DNA of 64,000 nucleotides from Sediminicoccus rosea (GCF_033547095.1 NZ_CP137852.1:186001-250000), one strand, 5' to 3'. Shown: positions 50,125 through 58,694, counted from the stretch's first letter. Notes: generated by a model not told the origin, from the letters alone. Numbers and translations are program-made.

Positions 50125-50295
50125 GGCGTGTCCTTCCGGTAGCGCGCCATCATGCCCGCTTCGCGCCGCTTGGGCGATGGCTGCCTGGGAGGAGCAGGGT
50201 TGCATCATCGGCCGGGCCGATGGCGGTGATGGGGCGCGTGGCGTTGCCCCTGGCCGGCGCGGCGCCCATGCTCGGCCCGTTGAGAGGAGACCAGC

Positions 50296-50664
50296 ATGTT
50301 CCGTCCCATCCTTCCGCTGCTCGCGCTCGGCCTGGCCGTCACGGCCGCGCCGGCCCAGGCGCAGCTCGCGCAGTTCTGCAACGGGCGGATCAGCCTGGTG
50401 AACATCACGCTCGATCCGCGCTCGGTCAGCGATGCGCGGCGGCCCTGGCTCTATTCCGGCAGTTTCTTGAACAGCACGGGGGCCGCGATCAACACGGTTC
50501 TGACCTTCACCGGCCCATCGGGCGTTTACAGCCTGGCCACGGCCCGCCCGCTGGCCATGCCGGGCAGCAGCCAGACCCAGGCGCCCCTGGTGCAATGGCC
50601 GAAGAGCATGTCGCAGCCCAGCCTCGGCACCATCGCCGCCGGCGTTCGGGTGGAATGCCCCTGA
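50296..50664 (+). CDS. Small exported protein, two-cysteine family
   Basis: This 122-residue protein has a Sec signal peptide (FRPILPLLALGLAVTAAPAQ, cut near AQAQL). The mature part starts LAQFCNGRI and ends RVECP, like the protein at 47010-47396, again with just two cysteines near the termini. The middle is serine/threonine-rich and beta-like (YSGSFLNSTGAAINTVLTF). No known domain was recognised. GAGAGGAG precedes the ATG at 50296. It is a stand-alone gene with its own promoter region (50125-50295), in which I saw no clear motif. Confidence 0.75.
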   Translation: MFRPILPLLALGLAVTAAPAQAQLAQFCNGRISLVNITLDPRSVSDARRPWLYSGSFLNSTGAAINTVLTFTGPSGVYSLATARPLAMPGSSQTQAPLVQWPKSMSQPSLGTIAAGVRVECP

Positions 50665-50741
50665 GGCGGCGCGAAGGTCTTACCAGCCAGCCGCTTCCGT
50701 CCTAGCCTTCCGTCCATCGCATGCAACGCAGGAGGAAAGCG

Positions 50742-51506
50742 ATGGCGAACAAGGTCAAGGAAGCCTGGAAGGCCGGCAAGGCCGTGGTGAACGGGTGGCT
50801 CGCCATCCCCAACGCGTTCAGCGCCGAGATGTACAGCCAGTGCGGCTGGGATTCCGTCACGGTGGACATGCAGCACGGCGTGCAGGACTACCTCTCCTGC
50901 GTGTCCTGCTTCCAGGGCATCGCGGCCTCCGGCTCGGGCGCCACGCCGATGGTGCGCGTGCCGTGGAACGAGCCCGGGATCATCGGCAAGGTGCTGGATG
51001 CCGGCGCCTATGGCGTGATCTGCCCGATGGTGAACACGCCGCAGGAAGCGGCCAACCTGGTGCAGTACAGCAAGTATCCGCCGGGCGGCACGCGCTCCAA
51101 CGGGCCGATCCGCGCGGGCGCCTACGGCTCCTCGGGCAACTACCAGGCGACGGCGAATGACGAGATCCTCGTCATCCCGATGATCGAGACCAAGCAGGCG
51201 ATCGAGAACATCCAGGCCATCCTGGACGTGCCGGGCATCGACGGCATCTATATCGGCCCGTCGGACCTGTCCTTCAGCTACGGCCTGACGCCGAAGCTGG
51301 ACGTGGAGGACCCCTTCATCCTCAACATCTACGAGATGCTGCTGAAGGAGACGTCCAAGCGCGGCATCGCGGCGGGCCTGCACAATGGCACGCCGGAATA
51401 TGCGAACCGCATGATCAAGATGGGCTTCAAGCTGGTCACCATCGCGAACGAGGTCGGCCTCATGGTGGGCGCCGCCAAGGCCGCGGTGAAGGTCGCCAAG
51501 GGCTGA
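50742..51506 (+). CDS. HpcH/HpaI aldolase family protein
   Basis: This 254-residue class II aldolase-type TIM barrel has DSVTVDMQHGVQDY (a metal-site histidine region), the arginine in MVRVPWNEPG, the metal-binding glutamate in IPMIETKQAIENI and the aspartate in IYIGPSDLSFSYG. Such enzymes cleave 4-hydroxy-2-oxo acids to pyruvate and an aldehyde. GCAGGAGGAAAG precedes the ATG at 50742. The stop overlaps a CTG that I take as start of the epimerase gene. The natural substrate is unknown; the upstream FAD oxidase and downstream CoA-transferase may or may not be related. Confidence 0.9.
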   Translation: MANKVKEAWKAGKAVVNGWLAIPNAFSAEMYSQCGWDSVTVDMQHGVQDYLSCVSCFQGIAASGSGATPMVRVPWNEPGIIGKVLDAGAYGVICPMVNTPQEAANLVQYSKYPPGGTRSNGPIRAGAYGSSGNYQATANDEILVIPMIETKQAIENIQAILDVPGIDGIYIGPSDLSFSYGLTPKLDVEDPFILNIYEMLLKETSKRGIAAGLHNGTPEYANRMIKMGFKLVTIANEVGLMVGAAKAAVKVAKG

Positions 51507-52633
51507 ACGGCGCAAGGCACATCCTCTGCGTCCTGGGGACGCGGCCCGAGGCGGTGAAGATGGCCCCCGTCATCACCGCCTTGCGGCAGCGCCCCTGGGC
51601 ACGGGTGAGCGTGCTCAGCACCGGCCAGCACCGCGACATGATCGCGCCCATGCTGGAAATCTTCGGCATCACGCCCGACCTTGCGCTGGACGTGATGCGG
51701 CCGGGGCAGAGCCTGGCCGAACTCACCGCGCGATTGCTCCAGGGGCTCGATCCGCTCCTGGCGCGCGAAGCGCCGGCGCTGCTGCTGGCGCAGGGCGACA
51801 CCACCACCGTCCTCGCCACCGCCATGGCGGCCTTCTACCGCCGCATCCCCTTCGGCCATGTGGAAGCGGGTCTGCGCACCGGCGACATGGCCTATCCCTT
51901 CCCGGAGGAATTCAATCGCGTGACGGCGGCACGCATCGCCGCGCTGCATTTCGCGCCCAGCGCTGGGGCACGCGAGAACCTGCTGCGCGAGGGCATCCCG
52001 CCCGACCGCGTTCATGTGACGGGCAACCCGGTGATGGATGCGCTGCTGCAGGTGGCCGCGCGGCCCGACTTGCCGCCGGGCCATCCCGCGGCGCCGGGCG
52101 CGCGCATGATCCTGCTGACCATCCATCGGCGCGAGAACACGGGCGCCGCCCTGGAGGGGATCTGCCGCGCCGTGGCCGCGCTGCATGACCGCTTCGGCGA
52201 TGTGGAGTTCGTCTATCCTATGCACCCGAACCCCGCGCTGCGCGCCGTGGTGCGGCCGTTGCTGGGGGCCCTGCCGCGCGTGCACCTGATCGAGGCGGTG
52301 GATTATCCGCGCATGGCGGCGCTGCTCAGGCAATGCAGCCTCGTCCTGACCGATAGCGGCGGACTGCAGGAGGAGGCGCCGGCACTCGGCAAACCGGTCT
52401 TCGTGCTGCGCGCCGAGACCGAGCGGCCCGAGCTGGTGGAAGCGGGTTTCGCGCGGCTGGTGGGGCATGCGACGCAGGCGATCCTGGACGGCGTCTCGGA
52501 TTTCCTCACCGACCCGCGCCCGGGGGGCGGCTTCGCGCGTGGCGCCTCCCCCTATGGCGATGGCCAAGCCGCGACGCGCATCGCCGATCTCTGCGGGAGT
52601 TTCCTCGGCGTGGAAGCTTGCACCGCGGGCTGA
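51503..52633 (+). CDS. wecB: UDP-N-acetylglucosamine 2-epimerase (non-hydrolysing), CTG start
   Basis: The protein has the WecB/MnaA landmarks: LGTRPEAVKMAPVI at the N-terminus, LLLAQGDTTTVLA, FGHVEAGLRTGD, VTGNPVMDALL, MILLTIHRRENTG and TDSGGLQEEAPALGKPV. It converts UDP-GlcNAc to UDP-ManNAc for surface polysaccharides. The first canonical start is GTG 51554, which would cut away HILCVLGTRPEA including part of the donor-binding loop. CTG 51503, overlapping the aldolase stop as CTGA, restores the full N-terminus and imitates the ATGA/GTGA/TTGA overlaps elsewhere here. It gives 376 residues, the usual length. Confidence 0.9.
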   Translation: MNGARHILCVLGTRPEAVKMAPVITALRQRPWARVSVLSTGQHRDMIAPMLEIFGITPDLALDVMRPGQSLAELTARLLQGLDPLLAREAPALLLAQGDTTTVLATAMAAFYRRIPFGHVEAGLRTGDMAYPFPEEFNRVTAARIAALHFAPSAGARENLLREGIPPDRVHVTGNPVMDALLQVAARPDLPPGHPAAPGARMILLTIHRRENTGAALEGICRAVAALHDRFGDVEFVYPMHPNPALRAVVRPLLGALPRVHLIEAVDYPRMAALLRQCSLVLTDSGGLQEEAPALGKPVFVLRAETERPELVEAGFARLVGHATQAILDGVSDFLTDPRPGGGFARGASPYGDGQAATRIADLCGSFLGVEACTAG

Positions 52634-52675
52634 GGCGGCCATGATCGGGCCCCGCAAGCTTGCCACGGTGCCCAC

Positions 52676-53854
52676 ATGACCATCTCGCCACTTTCCGCCC
52701 TCAAGGTCGTCGAATTCACCCACATGGTGATGGGCCCTACCACCGGCATGGTGCTGGCCGACCTCGGCGCCGATGTCGTGAAGGTGGAGCCAGCGCCGAA
52801 GGGGGATTCCACGCGCGCGCTGACCGGCTCGGGCACTGGCTTCTATGCCAGCTTCCAGCGCAATCGCCGCTCGCTCTGCGTGGACATGAAGGCGCCGGAA
52901 GGTCTGGCCCTGGTGAAGAAGCTGGTGGCGCAGAGCGACGTGCTGATCGAGAATTTCCGGCCGGGTGCGATGGAGAAGCTCGGCCTCGGCTATGCCGCGT
53001 TGAGCGCGGAGAATCCGCGGCTGATCTACTGCTCCTGCAAGGGCTTCCTCAACGGCCCCTACCAGCACCGAACCGCGCTGGACGAGGTGGTGCAGATGAT
53101 GGGCGGCCTCGCCTACATGACCGGGCCGGAGGGGCAGCCGCTGCGCGCCGGCGCCTCGGTGATCGACATCATGGGGGGCTTGTCGGCCGCCATCGCCATC
53201 CTCTCCGTCGTCACCGAGCGGGCGCAGACCGGGCGCGGGCGCTATGTGGAGGCCGCGCTGTTCGAGACGGTGGCGCTGCTGATGGCGCAGCACATGGCGC
53301 AGACCGCCATCACCGGCACGGCGCCGCCGCCGATGAGCAAGCGCACGCCCGCCTGGCCGGTCTATGACGTGTTCGATACATCGGATGGGGGACAGGTGTT
53401 CGTCGGCGTCGTCACCGACACGGCCTGGCCGGCCTTCTGCGAGGCCTTCGGGCTGACGGAGCTGGCGGCCGACCCCTCGCTCGCCACCAAGCAGCAGCGC
53501 GTGGCGCAGCGGGCGCGGACCATTCCCGTGATCGCGGAGGCGCTGCGCCACTACACCAAGCCTGCGCTGATGGAGAAATGCGAGGCGCTGGGCCTGCCCT
53601 ATGCGCCGATCGGCAAGCCGGCCGATCTGTTCGACGACCCGCATCTCACTGCCAATGGCGGGCTGGTCCCGCTGACGCTGCCCGATGGGCGTTCCGTGAA
53701 GCTGCCTGCGCTGCCCATCACGCTGGATGGCGAGCGGCCGGGGCTGCGGCATGATCTGGCGCCGCCCGGCGCGCAGAATGACGAGCTCTGCGCGGAGCTT
53801 GGGTATTCGCCTTTGGAGATCGGACGCCTGCGAGACGCGGGCGTGATTGTGTGA
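52676..53854 (+). CDS. CaiB/BaiF family (class III) CoA-transferase
   Basis: This 392-residue protein has the class III CoA-transferase pattern: LKVVEFTHMVMGPTTGMVLADLGADVVKVE at the N-terminus (shown by VVEFTHMVMGPTTG and LADLGADVVKVE), VLIENFRPGAMEKLGLGY, and the catalytic aspartate in TALDEVVQMMGG. It moves CoA between organic acids; formyl-, oxalyl-, succinyl- and mesaconyl-CoA enzymes all look alike, so the substrate is open. It is followed by a hairpin terminator and the convergent maf gene. Confidence 0.92.
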   Translation: MTISPLSALKVVEFTHMVMGPTTGMVLADLGADVVKVEPAPKGDSTRALTGSGTGFYASFQRNRRSLCVDMKAPEGLALVKKLVAQSDVLIENFRPGAMEKLGLGYAALSAENPRLIYCSCKGFLNGPYQHRTALDEVVQMMGGLAYMTGPEGQPLRAGASVIDIMGGLSAAIAILSVVTERAQTGRGRYVEAALFETVALLMAQHMAQTAITGTAPPPMSKRTPAWPVYDVFDTSDGGQVFVGVVTDTAWPAFCEAFGLTELAADPSLATKQQRVAQRARTIPVIAEALRHYTKPALMEKCEALGLPYAPIGKPADLFDDPHLTANGGLVPLTLPDGRSVKLPALPITLDGERPGLRHDLAPPGAQNDELCAELGYSPLEIGRLRDAGVIV

Positions 53855-53860
53855 AGGGGT

Positions 53861-53879
53861 CTGGGGCCTGAGGCCCCAG
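53861..53879. terminator. Bidirectional terminator hairpin
   Basis: Arms CTGGGGCC and GGCCCCAG form a perfect 8-bp stem with a TGA loop between the convergent CoA-transferase and maf stops. Confidence 0.55.
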
Positions 53880-53892
53880 CCGCCGGAGGCAC

Positions 53893-54486
53893 TTATGCTT
53901 TGATGACCCCAGCATCGCGCAGATAGGCGAGCAGCGGCAGAAGCGGCAGCCCCAGGATGGCCGTGTGCTCGCCGCGGATGTCGCGCATGAGCTGGATGCC
54001 CATCCCTTCCAGCCGATAGGCGCCCACGCTCTGTGTCACGAAGCCACCCTCGCGTGCCAGATATTCATCCAGGAAGGCATCCGAGAAGTCGCGCATGGCG
54101 AGGCGCGGCGTGGCGAGATGGTGCCAGGCACGCTGGCCGTTGCGCCAGACCACCACGGCCGTCATCAGTTCATGCGCGCGGTTGCGGAGCTTCAACAGGT
54201 GGCCGCGCGCCGCCGCGAGGTCGGGCGGCTTGTCGAACCATTCCCCCTCGCAGACGAGGAGCTGGTCGGCGCCGATCACGACGGCCTCAGGGTGGCGGCG
54301 GGCGATGCGGGCGGCCTTGGCATCGGCCAGCAGGATGGCGGTGTCGGCGGCGCTCACGCCCTCGGCCTGGGCGCTCTCCTTGATGGCGGCCTCGTCCACG
54401 GCCGAGGGCATGGCCTCGAAATCGAGGCCCGCACCCTCGAGCAGCGCGCGGCGGGAAAGGCTTTGCGAGGCGAGGATCAGCCTCAC
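53893..54486 (-). CDS. maf: Maf family nucleotide pyrophosphatase
   Basis: This 197-residue protein has the Maf signature [18 protein letters not shown] at the N-terminus, [12 protein letters not shown], and the core [18 protein letters not shown] followed by [11 protein letters not shown]. Maf proteins hydrolyse non-canonical or modified nucleoside triphosphates, and some affect septum formation. The start is a GTG at 54486 that overlaps the PPSR stop. The gene order PPSR-maf next to hemE matches the origin-proximal region of Caulobacter. Confidence 0.93.
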   Translation of the reverse strand: MRLILASQSLSRRALLEGAGLDFEAMPSAVDEAAIKESAQAEGVSAADTAILLADAKAARIARRHPEAVVIGADQLLVCEGEWFDKPPDLAAARGHLLKLRNRAHELMTAVVVWRNGQRAWHHLATPRLAMRDFSDAFLDEYLAREGGFVTQSVGAYRLEGMGIQLMRDIRGEHTAILGLPLLPLLAYLRDAGVIKA

Positions 54487-55373
54487 GAATGCGGCCCCAG
54501 CACGGGGGCCGCGGGATCTTCGGGTGCGGGAGCGATCTGGCTGCCGCGCCGCTGGTGCCAGAGCTCCACCTGCTGCATCACCGTGGCCGCCGTCTCCTCG
54601 ATACTGCGGCGGGTGACGTCGATCACCGGCCAGCCATGCGCGGCGCAGAGCCGGCGGGCGGCCAGGATTTCCTGCTTCACGGCGTCGGGGTCCACATATT
54701 CATTCTCGCCCACGCGGACGCCGCCCGCGCCGATCAGCTTCAGGCGGTGGCGGCGGATATCAATCAGCGAGATGGGATCGATGGTCAGCCCCACCACCGG
54801 GCAGGGGGGGTTCTCCAGCTCGGGCGGCAGCGGCGCGCCGGGAACGAGCGGGACATTCGCCGCCTTCACACCGCGATTGGCCAGGTAGAAGCAGGTGGGC
54901 GTCTTGGAGGAGCGCGAGACGCCGACAAGGACGACATCCGCATTCATGATGCCGGCCGTGCCCTGCCCGTCATCATGGCTCAGCACATAGTGCATGGCAT
55001 CGATGCGGCGGAAATAGTCGGCATCCATCACATGCTGCGCGGCGCGCTTCTCGGTGGCGCGCAGGCCGATCTCGGCCTGGAGGAGGTCCATCACGGAATC
55101 CAGCACGGAGAGGCAGGGCACGCCGAGCCGGCCGCAGGTTTCCTCCAGCGCGTGGCGCAGGCTGCGGTCCACCAGGGTGAAGATGACGGGCCCGGGTTCC
55201 TGCTCGATGCCTTCCAGCACGCGGTCCAGGTTCATGCGGCTGCGCACCAGGAACCAGCGATGCTGGATGACGCCGGCATTGTCGAAACGGGCGATGGCGG
55301 CGCGGGCGATGCTGTTCAGCGTCTCGCCCGTGCTGTCGGAAACCAGGTGCAGGTTGGTGTTGCGGGAGGGCAT
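54483..55373 (-). CDS. Pyruvate,phosphate dikinase regulatory protein (PPSR, DUF299)
   Basis: This 296-residue bifunctional kinase/phosphorylase has the DUF299 landmarks: [19 protein letters not shown] at the N-terminus, and the P-loop-like [21 protein letters not shown] near residue 150, followed by [11 protein letters not shown]. It switches PEP synthase or pyruvate,phosphate dikinase on and off by threonine phosphorylation. It is the counterpart of the first gene after the Caulobacter origin (RP001-like). It reads away from hemE, and the intergenic region between them is the candidate origin. Confidence 0.95.
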   Translation of the reverse strand: MPSRNTNLHLVSDSTGETLNSIARAAIARFDNAGVIQHRWFLVRSRMNLDRVLEGIEQEPGPVIFTLVDRSLRHALEETCGRLGVPCLSVLDSVMDLLQAEIGLRATEKRAAQHVMDADYFRRIDAMHYVLSHDDGQGTAGIMNADVVLVGVSRSSKTPTCFYLANRGVKAANVPLVPGAPLPPELENPPCPVVGLTIDPISLIDIRRHRLKLIGAGGVRVGENEYVDPDAVKQEILAARRLCAAHGWPVIDVTRRSIEETAATVMQQVELWHQRRGSQIAPAPEDPAAPVLGPHS

Positions 55374-55680
55374 GAGGGCTGTGGATCATTCCGCTGGAGG
55401 CTGGGGAAAACGGGGATGAATTGTCGCCCGTCACGATACGCCGGCTGGCATCGGGGACAAACCAGACATTTTCCTCACCCCGGGATGAAATCCGGCGCTG
55501 GCTGTGCCGGCGCGGGACAATGGGGCGCAAGGCCAGTCCAGGCTTGGCGTTCCGGTGGATGGCGTCCGCCGGACAAGCCTGTGGATGGTTCTGGGACAAA
55601 CTGCGTCCCCATGATTCACAGGCCCTACTACCAACCACCACCTCTTCTTATTTTCCTTTTTTCCTGGGATGGTCTGGGTC
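55374..55680. other. Candidate chromosome replication origin (oriC)
   Basis: This 307-bp gap lies between PPSR and hemE, the same pair that flanks the Caulobacter origin. TGTGGATCA (55380-55388) is the exact complement of TGATCCACA, which I recall as the Caulobacter G-type DnaA box. TGTGGATGG (55580-55588) and TGGGGAAAA (55402-55410, complement TTTTCCCCA) are weaker candidates. GGGACAA occurs at 55454, 55514 and 55593, with CGGACAA at 55570 and an inverted GCGACAA at 55421-55427. A pyrimidine-rich, lower-GC stretch (55640-55663) could be the unwinding element, and one GANTC site lies at 55613. No CtrA-type TTAA pair was seen. It also holds the hemE promoter. Confidence 0.55.
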
Positions 55681-56718
55681 ATGACAGACAAGCCCATTCT
55701 CCGAGTGCTCTCAGGCGAGAGCGTCTGGCCCCCTCCGGTCTGGCTCATGCGCCAGGCAGGGCGGCACCTGCCCGAATACCGGGCGACGCGCGGCGTGGCC
55801 GGCAGCTTCATGGACCTCTGCCTCAACCCGGAACTCGCGGCCGAGGTCACGATCCAGCCGGTGCGGCGCTACGGCATGGATGCGGCGATCCTCTTCTCGG
55901 ACATCCTGATCGTCCCCTGGGCCATGGGCCAGGGCCTGACCTTCGCGGAAGGCGAGGGGCCGCGCCTGCCGCCCATCACCGACCAGGCGGGCCTCGACAA
56001 GCTCGACGTGGCCGGCGCCGCCGCCCGGGCGGAGCCGATCATGGAGACAGTGCGCCGCGTGCGGGCCGGCCTGGCCAAGGACCATCCGAACACCACGCTG
56101 ATCGGCTTCGCGGGCTCGCCCTGGACGGTTGCCTGCTACATGGTGGAGGGCAAGGGCGGCGGCGAGTTCAAGCACGCCCGTCGCATGATCCATGACAACC
56201 CGGCCCTGTTCGGCGCCCTGGTCGAAAAGCTGGAGGCGGCGACGCTGGCCTATCTCCTGGCCCAGGCCGATGCGGGGGCCGAGGCGCTGATGCTCTTCGA
56301 TTCCTGGGCGGGCCAATTGGCGCCCAACGCCTTCCGCAAGTGGGTGATCGAGCCGAACAAGCGCCTCAGGGCTGCCATCAAGGCCGCCCGGCCCGACATG
56401 CCGGTGATCGGCTTCCCGCGCCTTGCCGGGCCCATGCTGGCGGAATACGCGGCCGAGACCGGGGTGCAGGCCGTCGGCATGGATACGGCGATGAACCCGG
56501 CCTGGGCCGCGGCCAATGTGCCGAAGAACGTCGCCCTGCAAGGCAATCTGGACCCCGAGGTGCTGATCGCCGGCGGCGCGGCCCTGCGACGGGAGGCGGA
56601 ATCCATCCTCGCCGCCATGAAGGGCCGCCCCTTCATCTTCAATCTGGGGCATGGCGTGGAGATCACAACGCCTCCGGAACATGTCGTGGAATTGCTTCAA
56701 ATCCTCCGCGCCGCTTGA
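55681..56718 (+). CDS. hemE: Uroporphyrinogen decarboxylase
   Basis: This 345-residue enzyme has the two HemE signatures: VWLMRQAGRHLPEYRATRG near residues 20-38 with the substrate-binding arginines, and GFAGSPWTVACYMVEGKGG near 140-158. LFSDILIVPWAMGQ carries the catalytic aspartate. It decarboxylates the four acetate side chains of uroporphyrinogen III in heme synthesis. ATG 55681 gives the usual N-terminus; an ATG at 55669 would add four residues. Ferrochelatase follows 51 bases downstream on the same strand. Confidence 0.97.
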   Translation: MTDKPILRVLSGESVWPPPVWLMRQAGRHLPEYRATRGVAGSFMDLCLNPELAAEVTIQPVRRYGMDAAILFSDILIVPWAMGQGLTFAEGEGPRLPPITDQAGLDKLDVAGAAARAEPIMETVRRVRAGLAKDHPNTTLIGFAGSPWTVACYMVEGKGGGEFKHARRMIHDNPALFGALVEKLEAATLAYLLAQADAGAEALMLFDSWAGQLAPNAFRKWVIEPNKRLRAAIKAARPDMPVIGFPRLAGPMLAEYAAETGVQAVGMDTAMNPAWAAANVPKNVALQGNLDPEVLIAGGAALRREAESILAAMKGRPFIFNLGHGVEITTPPEHVVELLQILRAA

Positions 56719-56769
56719 AACCCTGCCCGGAGAGGGTATGTGCGGGTGTGAATCCGGGGGTTTGGCTTG

Positions 56770-57876
56770 ATGGCGCGGCGCGTTGCGGTGGTTTTGTTCA
56801 ATCTGGGTGGGCCTGACGCGCCGGAAAGCGTGCGGCCCTTCCTGGTCAACCTGTTCAGCGACCCCGCCATCCTGCGGGTGCCGGGCTTCGTCCGCCCCTG
56901 GCTGGCCAAGCTCATCGCCTGGCGGCGGACCAAGCCGGCGCAGGAGAACTACGCCGTGCTGGGCGGCAAATCCCCGCTGCGCGAATTGACCGAGGAACAG
57001 GGCCGCAACCTGGAAGCGGTGCTGCGCGAGCGCGAGCCAGGCACGGAATGGCGCTCCTTCGTCGCCATGCGCTACTGGCACCCGATGAGCGACGAGACGG
57101 TGAGCGCCGTGCAGTCCTGGGGCGCCGACGAGGTGCTGCTGGTGCCGCTCTATCCACAGTTTTCCACCACGACGACCGGCTCCTCCATCACCGCCTGGAA
57201 TGATGCCTGCGCCAAGGCGGGGCTGCGCGTGCCCACCACGGCGCTGTGCTGCTTCCACGCGGATGAGGGCTATGCCCGCTCCACCGCCCGGATGGTGCAG
57301 GAGGCCTATGACAAAGCGCGGGCCGAGCTGCCGGCCGAGGTGCCGCTGCGTATCCTGTTCTCGGCGCATGGTCTGCCCGAGAGCATCGTGAAGGCGGGCG
57401 ACCCCTATCAGTGGCAGGTGGAAAGCACGGTGGCTGCCGTGATCGAGCACCTGACCATCCCGAACCTGGATTCCTTGGTCTGCTACCAGTCGCGCGTCAC
57501 GCCGCAGAAATGGATCGGCCCCTCGACCGAGGATGAGATCGAGCGCGCGGCGAAGGAGAAGGTCGCGATCCTGATCAGCCCCATCGCCTTCGTCTCCGAG
57601 CATTCGGAAACCCTGGTGGAGCTGGATGTGGAGTACCGCGAGGAGGCCGATCATCTCGGCATTCCCGGCTATTTCCGCGTGCCGGCGCAGAACAGCGACC
57701 AGGGCTTCATCCTGGCCCTGGCCGACCTGGTGCAGCGCACCCGGGGCTCGGGGCGGGCGCTGTGCAGCTTCGCCGGGGCCCGGCAATGCCCGAAGCAGCA
57801 TGGCGATTGCCCGCATGCCCGCGCGAAGGTGGAGCAGGGTGCCGTGCAGGACGCGAAGCTCGCGAAGGCGGCGTGA
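56770..57876 (+). CDS. hemH: Ferrochelatase
   Basis: This 368-residue protein inserts iron into protoporphyrin IX. It has VAVVLFNLGGPDAPESVRPFL at the N-terminus (part: LFNLGGPDAPE), YPQFSTTTTGSS, ILFSAHGLPESIV with the metal-site histidine, and the acidic FVSEHSETLVELD segment. The C-terminal tail has three closely spaced cysteines (CSFAGARQC then GDC) that recall the [2Fe-2S]-type ferrochelatases such as that of Caulobacter, but I could not identify all four ligands. ATG 56770 is the start. The stop overlaps the GTG of the next gene. Confidence 0.96.
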   Translation: MARRVAVVLFNLGGPDAPESVRPFLVNLFSDPAILRVPGFVRPWLAKLIAWRRTKPAQENYAVLGGKSPLRELTEEQGRNLEAVLREREPGTEWRSFVAMRYWHPMSDETVSAVQSWGADEVLLVPLYPQFSTTTTGSSITAWNDACAKAGLRVPTTALCCFHADEGYARSTARMVQEAYDKARAELPAEVPLRILFSAHGLPESIVKAGDPYQWQVESTVAAVIEHLTIPNLDSLVCYQSRVTPQKWIGPSTEDEIERAAKEKVAILISPIAFVSEHSETLVELDVEYREEADHLGIPGYFRVPAQNSDQGFILALADLVQRTRGSGRALCSFAGARQCPKQHGDCPHARAKVEQGAVQDAKLAKAA

Positions 57877-58487
57877 TCCGCGCCGTCCTGTTCGACTGCG
57901 ATGGCGTGCTGGCCGACAGCGAGACCCTGTCCAACCGCATTGTGGCCGAGGAGATCACCGCCCTCGGCTGGGCGCTGGACGGGCATGCGGCGCAGCGGGA
58001 GTTCCTCGGGCTTTCGCTGCCCGACATGCTGCCCATCATCGAGGGCCGCGTCGGACCTGTGCCGGCGGGTTGGGGCCTGGCGCTGAGCCATCGCATCGCG
58101 CGGGAAATGGAGATCGGCGTGACGGCCATGCCCGGCGCCTTGGCGGCGCTGGAGGCGGTGGTGGCGGCAGGCTTGCCCATGGCGGTCTGCTCCAATTCCG
58201 CCCGTGCCGAGCTTGGCATGAAGATGCGCGTGCTGGGCTTCGAGGGCTTTTTCGCAGGCCGGATTCTCAGCTTCCAGGATGTGCCGCGCCCCAAGCCAGC
58301 GCCGGATCTCTACCTTGCGGCGGCGGAAGCGTGCGGCGTGGCGCCGGCGGACTGCCTGGTGGTGGAGGACAGCGCCACCGGCGTCGCGGCCGGCCTGGCG
58401 GCAGGCTGCCAGGTGGTGAGCCTGGTGCCCGGCCTCGGCGTGCCATACCTGCCCGACCTGGCTGGCCTGGGCGCGCTGCTGGGCTGA
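57873..58487 (+). CDS. HAD family phosphatase
   Basis: This 204-residue haloacid dehalogenase-type hydrolase has motif I FDCDGVLADSE at residues 7-17 (nucleophile and acid aspartates), motif II VCSNSAR, and motifs III/IV KPAPDLYL and VVEDSATGVAAGLAAG. The alpha-helical cap between I and II suggests a beta-phosphoglucomutase or sugar-phosphatase type (CbbY/YieH group). It starts at a GTG overlapping the hemH stop. Its substrate cannot be fixed from sequence. Confidence 0.9.
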   Translation: MIRAVLFDCDGVLADSETLSNRIVAEEITALGWALDGHAAQREFLGLSLPDMLPIIEGRVGPVPAGWGLALSHRIAREMEIGVTAMPGALAALEAVVAAGLPMAVCSNSARAELGMKMRVLGFEGFFAGRILSFQDVPRPKPAPDLYLAAAEACGVAPADCLVVEDSATGVAAGLAAGCQVVSLVPGLGVPYLPDLAGLGALLG

Positions 58488-58694
58488 AGAGGGCCATGCT
58501 TGCCGCCGGACGCAGCGCGAAGCCAGGCGGCCGGCGCCTGATGGCAGAAGATACCAAGAAGGTCAGCATTGTCCTTTGAGGATGCACGCGCGAAGCGCGC
58601 GCCGCGCCCAGGCTGCCAGCGCCGCTGTCACATCCTGTCGAGGCGCGAAGCCAAGCGGCCGGAGGCCGCGCCCGGCGCCTGAGGGCGGAAGAAT
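58488..58694 (+). repeat. Intergenic hairpin elements, copies C1 and C2
   Basis: Copy C2 (58641-58686) has GAAGCCAA, a hairpin with arms GCGGCC (58655-58660) and GGCCGC (58664-58669) around GGA, then GCCCGGCG and CCTGAGGGC, the same framework as copies A and B. Copy C1 (58501-58547) has the flanks GAAGCCA and GCGCCTGA but lacks the central hairpin, as if by deletion. A separate CGCGC-GAA-GCGCG hairpin lies near 58586-58600. No gene is supported here; the gap separates convergent genes. Confidence 0.6.

Noticed and set aside
57160-57175. DnaA-box-like CTATCCACA and TTTTCCACC in hemH
   Set aside because: They lie inside conserved hemH coding sequence (YPQFSTTT), where the bases are dictated by the protein.
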